DNA of 64,000 nucleotides from Diploptera punctata (GCA_030220185.1 JASPKZ010010276.1:656501-720500), one strand, 5' to 3'. Positions 42,650-54,029 are shown, counted from the stretch's first letter. The notes: generated by a model not told the origin, from the letters alone. Translations and numbers: made by a program.

Positions 42650-43422
42650 GTGTGTGTGTGTGTTTGTGTGTGTTTGTGTGTGCGTGTTTGTGTGTGTTAT
42701 TGTGTACGTTTGTGTTTGTGTGCGTGTTTGTGTGTGTGCGTGATTGTGTGTGTGCGTATTTGTGTGTGTGCGTATTTGTGTGTGTGTTTGTGTGTGCGTG
42801 TTTGTGTGTGTGCGTGTTCGTGCGTGTGCATGTTTGTGCGTGTGCATGTTTGTGCATGTGCGTGTTTGTGCGTGTGCATGTTTGTGCGTGTGCGTGTTTG
42901 TGCGTGTGCGCGTTTGTGCGTGCGCGTGTTTGTGTGTGCGCGTGTTTGTGTGTGCGCGTGTTTCGTGTGTGTGTGCGTGTTTGTGTGTGTGTGTGCGTGT
43001 TGTGTGTGTGTGTGCGTGTCTGTGTGTGTGCGTGTCTATGTGTGTGTCAGTTTGTCTTTGTGTGTTTGTGTGTGTGTCTGTGTGTTTGGCTGTGTTTGTT
43101 TGTTTGTGTTTGTGTGTGTTTGTGTGTATGTGTTTGTGTGTGTTTGTCTGTGTGTGTTTGTGTGTGTCTGTTTGTTTGTGTGTGTGTTTATTTGTTTGTG
43201 TGTGTGTTTGTTTGCGTGCGTGTGTGTGTTTGTTTGCGTGCGTGCGTGTGTTTGTTTGTGTGTGTGTGTTTGTTTGTGTGTGTGTGTTGTTTTTGTTTGT
43301 TTTGTTTGTGTGTGTGTTTGTTGTGTGTGTGTTTTTTTTGTGTGTGTGTTTGTTTGCGTGTGTGTTTGTTTGTGCGTGTGTGTTGTGTTGTTGTGTGTGT
43401 GTGTGTGTTGTGTGTTTTTTTA
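42646..43422. repeat. 0.8-kb TG-rich compound microsatellite
   Basis: Nearly all TGTG with TTTG, TGCG and TGCA variants. Domains differ: GCG/GCA-rich at about 42800-42960, TTTG-rich at about 43050-43380. Long ORFs on both strands (over 250 codons of Cys/Val or Thr/His) are products of the simple repeat and not genes. Confidence 0.95.
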
Positions 43423-43424
43423 GA

Positions 43425-44028
43425 TTCAGCAAGCATTTTCAGCTATAACTTTGTCTTTGAATTATATTTTCTAACACACTTGTCGATACTTACATTACTT
43501 ATTACAAAATATTTGTGTCTTCTTCATCATGGTCTATATATGCAATGCTTAAGTCAAATTTAAGTTTTATAAAATATTAGATATATCGAAATTAAACATT
43601 CTTTAAACATTCTAGATTTGCCGTTTTCGGAATTCTAGTTGTAACAACTAATGAGTTATGTCTTCGGTTATCTAATTCTGAGATGTACATAGGACTTTTT
43701 TTTTTCCCGCCGTACATCTGATAAATTATCGGCGAAGCATACGCTGAATTATCTGTTTAAAAGGAACATGGGGGAGGCGATGAAAAATATATTCGGTTGC
43801 TGAAAAATACATGGTAGATTCTATCTAGATAGAAATGAAGTAGCACTAATGATCCAAGAGGGTTCAAGTTCTACAAGCGGAAAATGTTACGTCTTCCAGA
43901 ATCGGAAGAAGCAATATTCCATCGACTTTCGTGATGTACGATGCTAATAGAATAAATATACACTTGGTATATACTTAAAAATTATTTATAATTTCTTTCT
44001 CTTTACGTAGTGTTATACTGTTCTAATC
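43425..44028. other. No gene recognised
   Basis: Unassigned. A SINE B snippet (CATCCGGCCATCATCATCAT) follows at 44029-44056. Confidence 0.5.
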
Positions 44029-44061
44029 ATCCGGCCATCATCATCATCTTTATCATAAGTA

Positions 44062-44330
44062 AATCAAGAGTGGCCTTTGTTAGGACTATTTAACGAATAA
44101 AATTAAGCTGTTTACTCACAAATCATTGCTTAACTATAGTTATTTTAAAATATTTATATATTTAATGTAAACGGCGATGTTTGAAAACAAATCAGAAATG
44201 TGAGGTTATGTTCGTTCACTGCTACTTGATCATATTATTTATTGTCAAATAAGATCGCAATATTGTAAGAGTGCACCCAAGTGGAGAAATAATGAAACAC
44301 ATCAAACTATATATCATAATCAACATTACG
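44062..44330 (+). repeat. Interspersed repeat H, copy 2
   Basis: Closely matches 15923-16195 and begins at the same point (AAATCAAGAGTGGC), implying a real element boundary. Confidence 0.75.
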
Positions 44331-44382
44331 GTAATTTATTTTTACTCAGCATGAAATTAATTATACCATGTATTTTTTTATG

Positions 44383-44700
44383 CGCCGCCCAGTAGCTGAG
44401 TGATTTAGACAAGATGCCTTGACGCAGAGGTACGGGACTTGCGCTGATTCGGGTCTCCATGGGGAATATATTTTCTCATGGAATTTCGGGCAGTACGGTA
44501 CCGATGCCCACCCAGCATCCTAAGGAATTTAGGTATCTACAAAAATTAGCGGCTACAGGTTGATAAATCCAGGTATAATGGCTGGGGATTCAACATACTG
44601 ACTACATGGGCAGGATGAACGTCTACCTCTGTGATTAACACATGTAGATGTGAGGCCAGCAGCCGGATGGTAGGCCAAGGGTCATCTAGGGCATCATGGA
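44383..44700 (+). mobile_element. SINE family C, near full length
   Basis: Head CGCCGCCCAGTAGCTGAGTG, ACGGGACTTGCGCTGATTCG, body CTCCATGGGGAATAT, and 3' block CACATGTAGATGTGAGGCCA. Matches 51651-51970. Confidence 0.85.
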
Positions 44701-44704
44701 GTTA

Positions 44705-45550
44705 TATATGCTTTTTGATAATAGTCAACCACATTGTGAGAGGTAGTCATTGAATGCTAACTCAGATTGTATCAATATTAAAATGTGATAAATTAATTTT
44801 CTTCTATAATTTCTATATGATTCAGTTGAATATTTTGGACATTTAACTATACTACTAGTTTATAATAATGTATATCAAGTATTTTTACTTGTTTACTATA
44901 AGATAATTAATCATTAGTTAAGGATAATTTGTACTTACAATTTGTAACTTATTTACTTGTAAAATTACAAACTTTTAAACATTTTATTGATTTATTGGTG
45001 ACAGCGGGATTCGTTCTGTGAACTTTACAGTAGAGTATTCGTATTTTGTGGCATTTTGTAAAATCGTAAAATACCCAATTAAATATAATATACGAAATAA
45101 AATATCTTGCGAATTTGCTTCGAAGATCTAAACTCAACTGTGAAAATTTACTTTCAATATTTTCAACATAACTGTTCTTAAAGCAATATAAAACGAATAT
45201 TAAGTTTTATAGAATTAAATAACAGTACACTGTAATGACTGAAAAATGATAGATTAGTTGTTCCCATTTTAACCCGACACAAATAATTTAGTATGAGGTA
45301 TTCAGTCGATTGCAGAAACAAAGTTTAAACCATGAACAGGATTTCAAAATTATTTATTATTTTTGTATCGTCTGTGAGACACTTCAAAATCCACGGCAGT
45401 TATTACAAAAATAAATCTAAACTCCGACCAATATTTTATAATTATTGCCTAGAACATGGAATTCTCTTTCACCCTATGTTTGAGGCTATCAAACTTTACC
45501 ATCCTTTAAAACAAACTGATAATAAAAATTAACAGAAACATCTCACTAAT
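44705..45550. other. No gene; contains old LINE trace
   Basis: At 45395-45490 a plus-strand reading 'YNYCLEHGILFHPMFEAIK' is too short to assign. The rest is unassigned AT-rich sequence. Confidence 0.4.
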
Positions 45551-45553
45551 ATA

Positions 45554-45652
45554 CACTGCTCAAAATAATTAGAGGAACACTATGAAATATGCAAATATTT
45601 TTTCATTGGATGAAGGTACAAACATGAAATTAATAAAGTACATTATTTGTGG

Positions 45653-45695
<43 letters not shown>

Positions 45696-47099
45696 TTGCA
45701 CATGTCAGTAAAACCAAATGAATAACGCTGACAATTAACTTTTCAAATAATTCCGCTATGTAAGCAATTGAATCTTGTGCTTATTTTTCAAAGTTAAACA
45801 CTCGTTATATAGAGTTAGCATTCGATGATAGTTTGGCACCTTCGTGACATGCTCCCAATAAGATTCTGGATTTCCTCTTGCGGGATATTCTCCCATTCCT
45901 TCTTCAGAGCATCTCCAAGTTGCTGCAGAGTCTGTGGACTTGATGTCGGTTCCTGACTTTCCTGTCTAGAAGATCCCACCAGTGTTCAATAGGGTTGAGG
46001 TCTTGGCTGACCGCTGGCCACTCCATTACCTCAATTTCATTCCTCCTCAGAAAATCCCTGGTGACAGCCGCAGAATTTTCCCTGGCATCATCCTGCATAA
46101 CCAGAAATCCAGGGCCTACTCCAATGGCAGCAGGTACTACATGCTCTTCCAGAACGTGCTCGATATACCGGACAGCATTCAGTCGCTGGGGAACAATTAC
46201 AAGGTCCGTACGATTGTTATACATAACTCCGGCCCACACCATTATGGAACCTCCTCCGAATCTATCAATTTCCTGTGCAGCCTCTGCAGAAAATCTTTCT
46301 CCTGGCCGTCCCCACACCCTCAATCGACCATCACAATGTGTAAGACGATACCTGGATTCGTCCGAGAAGAGCACACACTCCCACTGGTTCAGGTTCCAAT
46401 CACCATGGTTTTCAGCATACGTACGTCTTGCTGCCTTATGCCCATTTGTTAAGCGTGGTTTTTAACGGGCTTTTTTGAAGAATATTCTCTTTCCTTAATC
46501 TGTTCCTTATGGTTTGGTCTGAAACCCGGATTCCGGAAGCCATATGAAGGTCATTCTGCAGGTCTTTTGCAGTTTTTGTACGCTGTCGAAGAGCAGAAAG
46601 AACAACGTATCTGTCATCCTGGGGGCTTGTTTTAAATTTACGGCCCTGGCCACGTCTTCTACAGTACTGACCTGTCTCTCTGTGCCTGTTGCGTAACCTG
46701 GACACAACGGAAGGAGAAACCCCAAGCTCTCTAGCCACTTGTCGCAGAGATTGACCTTGACGTAAAAGATGTAGAGCATGATACACTTCAAACTCATTTA
46801 AATGCCTCATTTTGTCACAGACTTCAATAAACAAGGCAATAATCAACATTCGTCACTATAGCAACATCAGGAAGCTTACCAATTAGAAGTGGACAGTGCC
46901 TTCCAAAATAAAAAAAAATCTCTATATTTGTTATTTGAGGTAATTTCTCTGTATTTAGGCAACGGATCTTTAAAATTTGTATCCAATGATAAAATTAATA
47001 ATTCCATTTACATATTGTCCAACTTTCAGCATCACAGCTTTAAAAAACAATTACTTATTCAATTTATTACAAGTGTTCCTCTAATTGTTTTGAGCAGTG
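45554..47099 (-). mobile_element. Tc1-type DNA transposon
   Basis: Terminal repeats CACTGCTCAAAATAATTAG at 45554 and inverted CACTGCTCAAAACAATTAG at 47099, each next to TA, span 1546 bp. Sequences of this form are typical of Tc1 ends. A (TTTA)n run lies at 45655-45695. One transposase reads on the minus strand. Confidence 0.95.
45815..46810 (-). pseudogene. Tc1 transposase, two frameshifts
   Basis: About 331 codons from 'MRHLNEFEVYHALHLLRQG' to 'GSMSRRCQTIIEC'. The N-terminal helix-turn-helix region covers 'QVARELGVSPSVVSRLRNR', followed by a second DNA-binding part with 'GRKFKTSPQDDRYVVL'. The DDE core shows 'VLFSDESRYRLTH', 'FLVMQDDAREN' (family usually DNARPH, so two changes sit beside the second aspartate), and 'SQDLNPIEHWWD' with the glutamate of a DD34E triad. 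Frameshifts near 46440 and 45945 break the frame. Otherwise it is the best-preserved transposase in the window, at the family's usual length of about 340 residues. Confidence 0.95.
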
Positions 47100-47208
47100 T
47101 ATATACAATTTGAAAAATCATTTGTTTTTCCTTCGTTCAATACAGATAGTATTAAGATTTACCAATATTTTTACCTAATGTCTCTTACTTACTTACTCAC
47201 TGGCACTA

Positions 47209-49100
47209 TCAAACCCGTAGGTTCATGGCCGCGCGGACATAAGCTCTCCATACATCCCTATCCTGAGCTAATGCTTTCCAATCATTCCCTGTATAATCTA
47301 CTTCCCTCAAATCATAGTTAATGTTATTCTCCCACCTCATTCTTGGTGTACCAACTGGGCGTTTTCCTTCTGGCTTTCCTACAAGAAGTTTCCATGCACG
47401 TCTTTCATTCCCCATACGTGCAACATGTCCTGCCCGTCGCAGTCTACGAGACTTAACTGTTCATATTATATCTGGCTTCCCATAAAGACCATGTAGTTCA
47501 TTGTTATGTAGTCTTCTCCATTCACCTGTCTGTTCATCTCTCTTTGGTCCAAAAATTTTCCTAAGAACTTTATTCTCAAATACTCGTAATCTCCTTTCCT
47601 CCCTTAAAGTAAGAGTCCATGTTTCGCACCCATATAATATAACTGGTAAAATAATATTTTTATATATTTTCAGCTTAACGTTTTTTGAAAGGAGTTGGGA
47701 CATCAGAAGTCTCTGCAATGCATAATAGCACGCATTTCCAGAATTGAGCTATGTTTAATTTCTTTGTGCGTCTCATTCCTATTTGTGATTATTGTTCCTA
47801 GGTATTTGAATTCAGGCACTTCCTCAAAATTTCCCTCATTTGTCATTAGCTGTCCATTTCCATTATATAATGAATTTCTACGTGTGACCATATATTTAGT
47901 TTTACTGATATTTACTTCCAGTCCTAATTTCTTAGTGTTACTCAATAGTGCGTGCGTGTTGGCCTTTAGTATCTCCTCGCTATCGGCCTGTAGTACTACA
48001 TCATCAGCATAAACTAACAGCTTATTAAAACCATTCAGTTGTAAGCCTTCCTCATTCTCTAAAGATTTAATGGCATGCTCTAGTACAAAATTAAATAGTA
48101 GAGGAGATAGTGCATCTCCTTGCTTCAACCCATTCTGGATTTCAAAAGTGTCTGAAAACTGTTTGCCTACACGCACCCTACTCTTCGAGCCATTTAGACA
48201 CATTCGCATAAGTCTAACTTTTTAGGAATTCCGAACTCCAGCAGGATACTATATAACTTCTCCCTCTTAATTGAATCATATGCTTTTTTGAAATCTACAT
48301 ATAGTTGATGTATTGTACCATTATATTCCCATTTCTTTTCTAAAATCTGTCTTATACTAAAAATCTCATCTGTTGTAGACCTGTTTCTTCTAAATGCATA
48401 TTGATGATCTCCTAGAATGTCATCAATATAGGGAGTAAGTCTGCTTACTAATATATTTGTTAGAATTTTGTACGAAGTTGAAAGTAATGAGATGCCCCTA
48501 TAGTTATTGCAATCAGTTTTATCTCCTTTCTTATAAATTGGTACGATAATTGATTCCTTCCATTCATCTGGAAGAGCTTCTTTTTCCCAAATCATAATAA
48601 GCAATCAACGTATCTTGTCCATCAATTTTTCTCCCCCCTGATTTTATCAGTTCTGCTGGGATCTCATCTGAACCTGATGCTTTATACATCTTCAATTTTT
48701 CAATCGCCATTTCAACCTCTAATGAACTTGGTTCTGTGACTAACATTTCTGCTCTCTGTAACTTATCCTCCTCAATGTCCTGTTCTGTATGTACATTTAA
48801 TAGCTGATTAAAGTAACTTTTCCATCTATTTAATATACCCCTAGAATCTGCAATCATATCCCCATTTTCATTCCGAATTATGTTTGTTCTAGCCTGAAAC
48901 CCTTTCTTCTCTATACTAATTCCCTGATATAATTCTCCAATGTTCCTATTTTTTGCACTCATTTCAAGATCATTAATCTTCTCTCTCAAAAATTCCCTCT
49001 TTTTACTCTTTAGTAACTTGGTTGTTTCCCGTCTAACACTACCCAATTGCTCTAAATTTACCTCATTTGGCTCGTGTAACCATTTCACTTTTGCTAGCTT
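47209..49100 (-). pseudogene. LINE reverse transcriptase and C-terminal tail
   Basis: Continues with 'KKREFLREKINDLEMSAKN', 'KMYKASGSDEIPAELIKSG', a frameshift near 48600, 'SIIVPIYKKGDKTDCNNYR', 'HQLYVDFKKAYDSIKREKL' (motif A) and a shift near 48215. Then come 'IQNGLKQGDALSPLLFNFV' and 'LLVYADDVVLQADSEEILK' (motif C). A shift near 47740 precedes 'ILPVILYGCETWTLTLREE', 'EQTGEWRRLHNNELHGLYG' and, after one TGA at 47460, 'LLVGKPEGKRPVGTPRMRW' to 'DRDVWRAYVRAAMNLRV'. All catalytic aspartates are present. Three frameshifts and one stop make it inactive but fairly young. Confidence 0.95.
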
Positions 49101-49159
49101 TCTTTTCTTTACAATGTCGGCACATTCCTCATCAAACCATTTCTTGTTTTGCCTCTTTT

Positions 49160-49890
49160 TTAAAAACCAATATTTTCTGATGCTGACAATTTAATAGTAT
49201 CTCTTATAGCCTCCCATTCTCTATTTATATCAGTTTCTTCTTCGTTTGCCACATTGTCATCTGAATATTCCAGTACTTCAAATCTATTAGCAATTTTGAT
49301 TTGGTATTCTTGCCGCATTTCATCATTTTTCAAGTTTTTTAATTCATATTTTACAGAATCATCTTTAGCGTTTGTTCCTCTCATAAGCGATAGCCGTTGT
49401 CTGATTTTCACTCTGACCAGATGATGATCCGAATTGCAGTCTGTCCCTCTAACTGATCTAACATCGTTACTATCTTCATGAAGACTGAATTTGCCTATTG
49501 TTGGTTTGAATATATCTTCCCGCCCCACTTTTGCATTAAAATCTCCTAAGACAATTTTCATATGATATCGTGAAAGGCTATCAAATAAGCATTCTAATTC
49601 TTCATAGAACTCATCCTTGATCTTGTCATCTTTATCTTCTGTGGGGGCATGTACATTTACAATTATAAAATCATGTCGTTTACCCTTTAGAATTATGTAT
49701 GATATCCTATCACTAACAAACTTAATATCTCGGATAGCGGATAGGATCTTCCGCCTGACTAAAAAACCCGTTCCAAACGGAGGTCTTTCTGCACTCCCAT
49801 AGTATAATGCAAAGCTTCCTGATTCCTGACTACCTACTCCTGGCCACCTAACTTCCTGTAAAGCGACTATATCCAAGGGCGATTTATAAA
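49160..49890 (-). pseudogene. LINE endonuclease domain with internal deletion
   Basis: A 238-codon open frame starts 'DIVALQEVRWPG', containing the catalytic glutamate block. It has 'FIIVNVHAPTEDKDDKIKD', 'MKIVLGDFNAKVGRED' with the GDFNAK block, and 'GTDCNSDHHLVRVKI' with the SDHH block. Between 'DSNDVRS' and the earlier block the usual region with 'W..PDGK..NQIDH' is missing, about 50 residues, removing the D-H-containing motif. The remainder is in one frame up to the RT junction at about 49165. Confidence 0.9.
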
Positions 49891-49929
49891 ATGATAGATC
49901 AATTCATTACAGTTTATTACTTTCTATGA

Positions 49930-50160
49930 ATGTATTTTTCTTTAATAGTAGGTTCGAGCTGTTATTCCTTTGTGTATATTTATTTCATTAGTTTTAGTTT
50001 CCATTGTATTTAATTTTAGTGTATTGTTAGACAAGTGTTTATTATTGTCCCGTTTATTGTTTAGTATGTAATATATATTATTGTATTTTTTGTATTTAAA
50101 TGTCATATGTTTGTCCTGGTTGGTGGAAAAAGAGGCCACATGGCCTTAACTCTACTAGGC

Positions 50161-50199
<39 letters not shown>

Positions 50200-50203
50200 A
50201 TAG
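49930..50203 (+). repeat. Jockey/CR1-like LINE 3' UTR with (AAAT)n tail
   Basis: AT-rich UTR ends TGGTGGAAAAAGAGGCCACA, TGGCCTTAACTCTACTAGG and (AAAT)n at 50160-50203. It matches the UTRs at 21900-22160 and 55485-56872. Confidence 0.85.
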
Positions 50204-50562
50204 AGTTTGTTATACTTGTAGTTATGGAAAGAGTAGAATATGGTAAAACCGTAGCTTCGTTGAAATTTTGTTTCTGCATCGACTAATTGAGTTTCACGAA
50301 TCTCCATGAAATGAACCTAGGCGGCTCTACTGAAATACATAAACACTACCGACCACGCCACTGTATTTTATTTTCTATCATTATGAATAACAGTTAATTA
50401 ATGTAAACAATTTCTCTCTCTTGTGGTTGGGAACGTCTGGAATTGCGCTTTACGGGGTGAAACCACTAGAGAGTGAGAAGTAACTAACTACCGGCACTGT
50501 GAGTTATCCAGTACACAATCCTAAAATGTTTCTAATTAAGTGTTCACACTGTTCACTTACAT

Positions 50563-51531
50563 CATCGTTTCCCAACTTGTGGTTCGCAAACCCCCAGGGG
50601 TTCGCCAAAACTTTTCCGTAATGGCGGGTTTCGGGTTCCTCCGTTTCTGCAGCATTGTCATAATAATAGTCTAATAATGAAGATGACAATAATAATAATA
50701 ATAATAAAATTATATTTCATCCACATATTTATGCGAAACGTTGTTTTCTTCATATGTCTATTTCTTCTTCTTCTTCGGCTTTCCCCCATTTATAGGTTTG
50801 CCGTCTTCAGTTTCCATTTATTCCAATCTCCTTCTTCCAAATTCCTATCATCCATCATAGTTCTGATATAAGTTTTCCATTTCCATCTTGGTCTGCCGCA
50901 TTTATTTCTTCCAAGGGGTGACCATTGGTATACATTTTTCGGCCATCTTCAATCTTCCATTCTCTGTACTTGGCCAAACCGTTTAAGAGTTTGATTTTCA
51001 ATCCCCTTAACAGATGTGGTGATATTCATTTCTCTCCAAGGGAATTCATTTCGTATTTTATCATGTGTTGTTTTTTTTAAGACTTCTTAAAAATGAATCT
51101 AATCCAACTGTTCTAATTTTATTAATTTGTAATTCCTACATGCATATTTAAAATATAAATACAGTAACAGGTTTAGTGCTGAAAGTGAATTGAGACTTAG
51201 CTTCCCTGGTTCTTGACTTCAAAGCCCTGTGCCATGAAGTTAAAAGCACAGCCCACTCACTGAATTCCAAGGAAGAGGCGAGTAATTACAATGAAAACTT
51301 GTATTTATTCTCGCAACTAGACCTACACGTTGTGTAATTTTAAGCCGTTACTAGAGTAACTTTAGGTTTTAAAACCGTTAAGGGTTAAATTAATGTAAGG
51401 TTGTTAAACCTTTTGCTTGGAATGAAATGTTATGCATGTCAACTGTAGGTATTTATAATTTAAAGTCAGAGGTTCACCCAACTCAGATCGTTGTGGAAGA
51501 GGTTCTCGAGATGAAAGGTTGGGGACCAGTG
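50563..51531. mobile_element. hAT-like non-autonomous element
   Basis: The 8-bp ACTTACAT repeats at 50555-50562 and 51532-51539. Ends CATCGTTTCCCAAC and, inverted, CACTGGTCCCCAAC form a 14-bp imperfect terminal repeat. The left end continues TTGTGGTTCGCAAACCCCCAG, typical of hAT ends. The 969-bp interior contains no transposase but a LINE tail (50755-51070). Confidence 0.8.
50755..51070 (-). pseudogene. LINE C-terminal tail inside hAT-like element
   Basis: Minus strand reads 'RPRWKWKTYIRTMMDDRNL' and 'GDWNKWKLKTANL' before a stop, then (GAA)n at 50760-50775. The upstream part includes 'LKRFGQVQRMEDWKMAEK'-like sequence. The RT is absent. Confidence 0.65.
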
Positions 51532-51650
51532 ACTTACATGTTTCTTCAGCGAAATGTAAGAAGAGTACTAAAAAAACAGGTGAGTTACTTTTACCATGAA
51601 CGCTAGAAAACAGACTATTCATTATACAACGTATGAATTTACTTCGTCCC

Positions 51651-51970
51651 GGGCCGTGGCCGAGTGATTAGGGCAAGATGCCTTGGCCCAGAGCTACGGG
51701 ACTTGCGCTGGTTCGTACTCCATGGGGAAAGAAATTTTCTAATGGAATTTCCGCTAATATGGGCCCGGTGACTACCCAGTATCGTGAGGTATTTGGGTAG
51801 CTACAATAAATAGCGGCGCAAACCAGCTTTAACGGCTTGGGGACCCGACATGCTGACCACATGTCACTCCTACACTGGCTGGATGATCGTCTGCATCTGT
51901 GATGAACACATGTGGATGTGAGGCCAGCATTCGGCTGGTAAGCCAAGGGCCTTCTAGGCCTGTCACGCCA
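51651..51970 (+). mobile_element. SINE family C, full length
   Basis: Head GGGCCGTGGCCGAGTGATTA, ACGGGACTTGCGCTGGTTCG (degenerate B box), CTCCATGGGGAAAGAAATTT, CTGGATGATCGTCTGCATCT, CACATGTGGATGTGAGGCCA, ending TCACGCCATCTAG. It has the best-preserved head of the family. Confidence 0.85.
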
Positions 51971-52278
51971 TCTAGTTACGTATCCTCTTATTTACGTGTA
52001 AGTATACTAGGCATTAAAGATAAATAAATATATGACTATTTTTTTTGTTGCTGTTTCAAACTTTTAAACGGCATTCCTTTCCACGGAGAATCGAATGGCA
52101 CCTCAAAACTCCATTTCGACAAAAAAAATAATTTACTTTTTTTTCCCCGGTAACCGTCATACGTATAAACTATATCAAGTCCAAATATGTTACTGTGTTT
52201 CTGGTATGTAAATAAATATAATTATAACTCATGAAACATTTATATTTCATATAATTGTAACCAACACGTTTCAATATA

Positions 52279-53590
52279 CAGGGTGTCCCATTCAAACCTC
52301 CCACATTTTAATTAATCATACTATCAAAGTATGCGGAATTATGAAATAAGACGGACCGGTATTAAACGAAACAGAATCTCAAAGAATTTTCATTGCCACA
52401 CACTAAAACACCTATATGTGCACCATTAGTAGCACGAATAATGTCAAGTCTGTATTCGATTTCGTGTCACATGTCCATTGGTACTGTTGCAATTGTGTCA
52501 AGGATACGGATTCGTAAGTCATGATGATCTTGTACTGGTGTCGCAAACAGACGGTTTTTACATACCCCCAGAGGAAGAAGTCAAGTGGAGTGATGTCTGC
52601 CGAACGTGGTGGCCAGCAAATTGGTCCGCCACGTCCAATCCACCTATCTGGGAAGGATTATTTGAGCGAATTCCGAATATGTAGGCTCAAGTGTGGTGGG
52701 GCTCCATCTTGCTGAAAGATTACTTGGGGTTGCAGATCAGCTACTTGGAGGTAGAAGAACTGTTCCAACATGCATTGGTATACCAGGCCAGTTATTGACT
52801 TCTCATGGAAGAAAAAAGGACCTATAATTCTGTTCTTCATCAGGCCATATCAAACGTTTTCTTTTGGGCTATGCCGGACGTATTCACGGTAGACGTGTGG
52901 GTTTTGCGTACCCCAGATCCTTACATAGTGACGATTAAGAGATCCTGATACATGGAACGTTGCCTAGTCAGAAAACAAGACGTTTCCAAGAAATTGAGGG
53001 TCCTTGTCAATACGATCCAGCATTTCAATAGCGAATGCTTGTCGTCGTGGCCTGTCATCTGGCTTTATTTATTGAACAATTTGCACCTTGTAGGGGTACA
53101 AACGAAACCGCTTATGAAGCACTCGATGCACAGATGATCACGGCACATTGAACTGCCTGGAAGCTTGGCGAATTAATTTTTGTGGACTTCTCTGAAATCC
53201 TTCTCTAATTTCTTCAATCTTTTCTTGTGAAACACGTGTACGAGTACCTTCTGATTTTTTAACGCTTCCAGTCGCCAGAAACTTCTCAAGCCATGCCTTA
53301 TTGGTATTGCCATCAGGTGCATTTCCTCCATATTATCTCCGGTAATTTCTTTGCACTGTAATTATTGACTTCGTCTCTGCATACCAGAAAACAGTTTGTA
53401 CTCGTTGATGAGGAGTCGCCATTTTGTTTTGTCATTATTGTCCAACATACGACAGATGAATTAACTGCAACAATGAAAACAAATATTCGTTGAGTTTCCC
53501 TTTATTTTAATACTAACTCCATTTCATAATTCCGCATACTTTGAGAGTTATGATTAATTAAAATGTGGGAGGTTTGAATGGGACACGGTG
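52279..53590 (-). mobile_element. TA-flanked DNA transposon
   Basis: CAGGGTGTCCCATTCAAACC and its inverse (CACCGTGTCCCATTCAAACC at the right end) begin terminal repeats of about 75 bp, each next to TA. The 1.3-kb element carries one minus-strand transposase. Confidence 0.9.
52410..53422 (-). pseudogene. DDE transposase (mariner-like superfamily)
   Basis: It starts 'MATPHQRVQTVFWYAET'. It has a DNA-binding part 'VSQEKIEEIREGFQRSPQK', then 'VHRVLHKRFRLYPYKVQIV'. The catalytic region is 'NVLFSD.ATFHVSGSLN' (glutamate codon degraded), 'RIIGPFFFHEKSITGLVYQ', 'VIFQQDGAPPHLSLHIRN', a stop, then 'WIGRGGPICWPPRSADITP' and 'LDFFLWGYVKT'. The C-terminus 'HDLRIRILDTIATVPMDM' and 'EYRLDIIRATNGAHIGV' is in a shifted frame. 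About 337 codons, several stops. It is related to the fragment at 11145. Confidence 0.85.
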
Positions 53591-53640
53591 TATTTATTGG
53601 CGACATTGTAAATCGCTGGAAAATGTTTTGAAAACTAATT

Positions 53641-53832
53641 TCCACGGCTGTCATCTCGATGTAGTGTGCTGTCTTGTCACGCAGCGGGCCCGGGTTCAAT
53701 CCCCGGCCGGGAGAAGTTTCCTGGATGAGGTTTCTTTCGGTGTTTTTCCTCACCTGTAAGATAAATGTCAAGGAACTTTAAGGCCCAAACGGTCCCCGAA
53801 CACCATATGGCCATCATTATCATCAATATCAT
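53641..53832 (+). mobile_element. SINE family B, 3'-truncated
   Basis: Head with CATCTCGATGTAGTGTGCTG, B box GGTTCAATCCCC, CCTGTAAGATAAATGTCAAGG, ACGGTCCCCGAACACC and an ATC run. It stops there without the 3' block. It lies about 50 bp outside the TA transposon. Confidence 0.85.
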
Positions 53833-53869
53833 ATTCGCCTTATTAGCTTAAGTTTAGTTTAAGGCCTCT

Positions 53870-54020
53870 TCTGGCGCATCGTTACCATCATTATCAACTC
53901 TCTTCATCGGGGCAGCGTAACACCGCCTTCCAGGCGCCCCTACCTCTGAAGTGGGTTACAAGTACATCATGCCAGGAGAGAACACCAGAAGTGTCGAAAT
54001 GACAAATGGGGTATTTGAAA
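53870..54020 (-). repeat. Short interspersed repeat G, inverted copy
   Basis: Inverse of the 15205-15325 block (CATGCCAGGAGAGAACACCA; AGTGTCGAAATGACAA; GAAGTGGGTTAC). Confidence 0.55.
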
Positions 54021-54029
54021 AAAAATTGA

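Larger units (their letters stand above)
47187..49897 (-). mobile_element. RTE-like LINE, longest copy
   Basis: The minus strand spans endonuclease, RT and C-terminal tail, ending in (AAGT)n next to GCCAGTGAGTAAG at 47187-47205. The 5' end is truncated within the endonuclease. No clear target-site duplication was recognised. This copy is the reference for the fragments at 1-178, 32040-33204 and 40297-41347. Confidence 0.95.

Noticed and set aside
42593..43563. Open frames of 234-305 codons (Cys/Val-rich or Thr/His-rich) on both strands
   Set aside because: They are translations of a TG dinucleotide-type repeat in every frame and have no complexity or homology.
45982..46465. Two 156-codon plus-strand ORFs
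   Set aside because: They are antisense shadows of the Tc1 transposase.
47695..48012. Plus-strand ORF of 105 codons
   Set aside because: Antisense of the LINE reverse transcriptase.
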